A stretch of DNA of 50,912 nt from NCBI GenBank assembly GCA_947631195.1, contig CANRKK010000013.1, positions 1-50,912 of the forward strand, written 5' to 3'. The position numbers and the translations under genes were made by a program. The notes under the pieces were generated by a model. It saw only the letters and a list, made by a program, of their open reading frames with translations, was not told the DNA's origin and ran no database searches. This document shows, in pieces, positions 49,615 through 50,912 of this stretch. This stretch comes from an uncultured Clostridia bacterium. Lineage in GTDB: Bacteria; Bacillota; Clostridia; Christensenellales; Borkfalkiaceae. The first letter of the stretch is position 1, and each line of letters opens with the position of its first letter.

Positions 49615-50912
49615 ATGGCGTTATTTGCCTCTTTATCCGAAAGATTAAACCACATATTTTCCAAACTTACAAAGCGCGGCAGGCTTACCGAGCTTGAAAT
49701 AAAGACGGCTATGCGCGAGGTGCGCGTGGCCCTTTTGGAGGCCGACGTCAACATACAGGTCGCCAAAAAATTCTGCGCCGACGTCTCCGAAAAGGCGGTC
49801 GGGCAGGAGATTTTGAAGTCCCTCAACCCCGCGCAGCAGGTAATAAAGATAGTAAACGAGGAACTCATCGCGCTGATGGGCTCCCAAAACCAAAAGCTGA
49901 ACATCGCCCCCAAGCCCCCCACGGTCATTATGATGTGCGGGCTTCAGGGCGCGGGCAAAACCACGCTGTGCGGAAAACTCGCCGTGCTCTTGAAAAAGAG
50001 CGGCAAAAAACCGCTGCTGGCGGCGGGGGACATCTACCGTCCAGCGGCGATAAACCAGCTTAAGGTGGTTGGCAAAAACGCGGGCGCGGAAGTGTTTGAA
50101 AAGGGCACGCAGAACCCCGTAAAGACGGCCAAGGAGGCGGTGGACTACGCCCGTTCCATGGGCTTTGACACCGTTATAATAGATACCGCGGGCAGGCTTG
50201 AAATCGACGAGCCGCTGATGCGGGAACTCGAGGAGATTAAAAAGGCGGTTGACGTTACGGAAATTCTCCTCACCGTGGACAGCATGATGGGCCAGGTGGC
50301 GGTAAACGTTGCAAAGACCTTTAACGAGCGGCTGGAGATTACGGGCATAATTTTGACCAAGCTCGACGGCGATACCCGCGGCGGCGCCTGCCTTTCCATC
50401 AAGGCCGTAACCGGCAAGCCCATAAAATTTATAGGCGTGGGTGAAAAGCTGACCGATTTAGAGCCCTTCTATCCCGACAGAATGGCGTCGCGTATTCTCG
50501 GCATGGGCGACGTTTTAACGCTCATTGAAAAGGCGCAGGAGGCGGTAACCGAGGAACAGGCAAAGGTGATGCAAAAGAAGATGCTGGAAAACACCTTTAC
50601 CTTGGAGGACTATTTAACGCAGTTCGAGAGCATGAAAAAGATGGGCGGCGCGCAGGCGCTTCTCGCGATGATGCCGGGCAGCGTGGGCAAAAAAATCCGC
50701 CCCGAGGACATCGACGAAAAAAAGATGGACCGCACCAAGGCGATAATCCTGTCGATGACCCCGCGCGAAAGAACGGAGCCGTCCATAATAAACGCCTCCC
50801 GCAAAAAGCGTATAGCCGCAGGCTCCGGCACAACCGTGCAGGAGATAAACCAGCTTTTAAAGCAGTTTGAACAGACTAAGCAGTTGATGAAGCAGTTTAA
50901 AAGCGGCAGGCG
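49615..50912 (+). CDS. ffh: Signal recognition particle GTPase Ffh (partial)
   Basis: 432 complete codons, then the window ends in the M domain, so the C terminus is missing. Ffh binds signal sequences and SRP RNA and delivers ribosomes to the membrane. The N domain (residues 1-90), P-loop GLQGAGKTT (109-117), DTAGR (near 190), TKLDGDTRGG (near 245) and the start of the Met-rich M domain (FESMKKMGG, LAMMPG) are seen. AAGGAGG precedes the ATG. Confidence 0.97.
   Translation, partial: MALFASLSERLNHIFSKLTKRGRLTELEIKTAMREVRVALLEADVNIQVAKKFCADVSEKAVGQEILKSLNPAQQVIKIVNEELIALMGSQNQKLNIAPKPPTVIMMCGLQGAGKTTLCGKLAVLLKKSGKKPLLAAGDIYRPAAINQLKVVGKNAGAEVFEKGTQNPVKTAKEAVDYARSMGFDTVIIDTAGRLEIDEPLMRELEEIKKAVDVTEILLTVDSMMGQVAVNVAKTFNERLEITGIILTKLDGDTRGGACLSIKAVTGKPIKFIGVGEKLTDLEPFYPDRMASRILGMGDVLTLIEKAQEAVTEEQAKVMQKKMLENTFTLEDYLTQFESMKKMGGAQALLAMMPGSVGKKIRPEDIDEKKMDRTKAIILSMTPRERTEPSIINASRKKRIAAGSGTTVQEINQLLKQFEQTKQLMKQFKSGR

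Noticed and set aside
1-50912. tRNA, rRNA, insertion sequences or phage genes
   Set aside because: No cloverleaf, rRNA segment, transposase, integrase or phage-like frame was recognised.

Overview
The window looks like a chromosomal segment of a Clostridia-type Bacillota. The evidence is a zinc-type S14, a zinc-type L31, a KOW/L14e-like protein between map and infA, rpsD inside the alpha operon, a ylxM-ffh pair, a TPP-riboswitch-controlled ThiT-like gene and textbook sigma-A promoters. Ribosomal genes use many GC-rich codons. The dense hairpin-rich intergenic repeats recall uncultured gut Clostridia, possibly Christensenellales; that placement is inference. No tRNA, rRNA, transposase, phage or CRISPR locus was seen.

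Layout. 0.6-19.0 kb is the S10-spc-alpha ribosomal superoperon: rpsJ, an unrecognised 174-residue gene, rplC-D-W-B, rpsS, rplV, rpsC, rplP, rpmC, rpsQ, rplN-X-E, rpsN-H, rplF-R, rpsE, rpmD, rplO, secY, adk, map, a KOW protein, infA, rpmJ, rpsM-K-D, rpoA, rplQ. It has a promoter, a structured leader and an attenuator-like terminator. Unusually it is broken by repeat clusters at rpsJ/rplC, rpsQ/rplN, secY/adk and rpmJ/rpsM. 19.0-20.3 kb is almost pure repeats. 20.4-26.5 kb holds an antiporter and an MgtC/SapB protein, two small related membrane proteins, and reverse-strand yfcE, a cardiolipin-synthase-like gene and a zinc dehydrogenase. 26.6-29.9 kb is rpmE, a DUF1385-PrmC fusion and prfA, followed by cysK, a membrane pyrophosphatase and a one-piece ABC exporter. 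36.2-44.7 kb is rpsB-tsf, an inverted lipoprotein gene, then pyrH-frr-uppS-cdsA-dxr-rseP. 45.2-47.0 kb on the reverse strand holds a ThiT-like transporter gene with TPP riboswitch and a separate, unidentified candidate ncRNA. 47.2-50.9 kb has a second antiporter, a small reverse-strand gene, and ylxM-ffh running off the window.

The most interesting signal is the non-coding DNA. Two interspersed families, called A and C here, keep conserved single-stranded-type sequence while their stems change sequence in both strands together, as in a structured RNA. All five family A loci lie just downstream of a plus-strand gene, in sense orientation. A roughly 390-nt transcription unit at 46.65-47.04 kb has its own promoter, a 15-codon reading frame and a terminator, and matches no RNA class I can recall.
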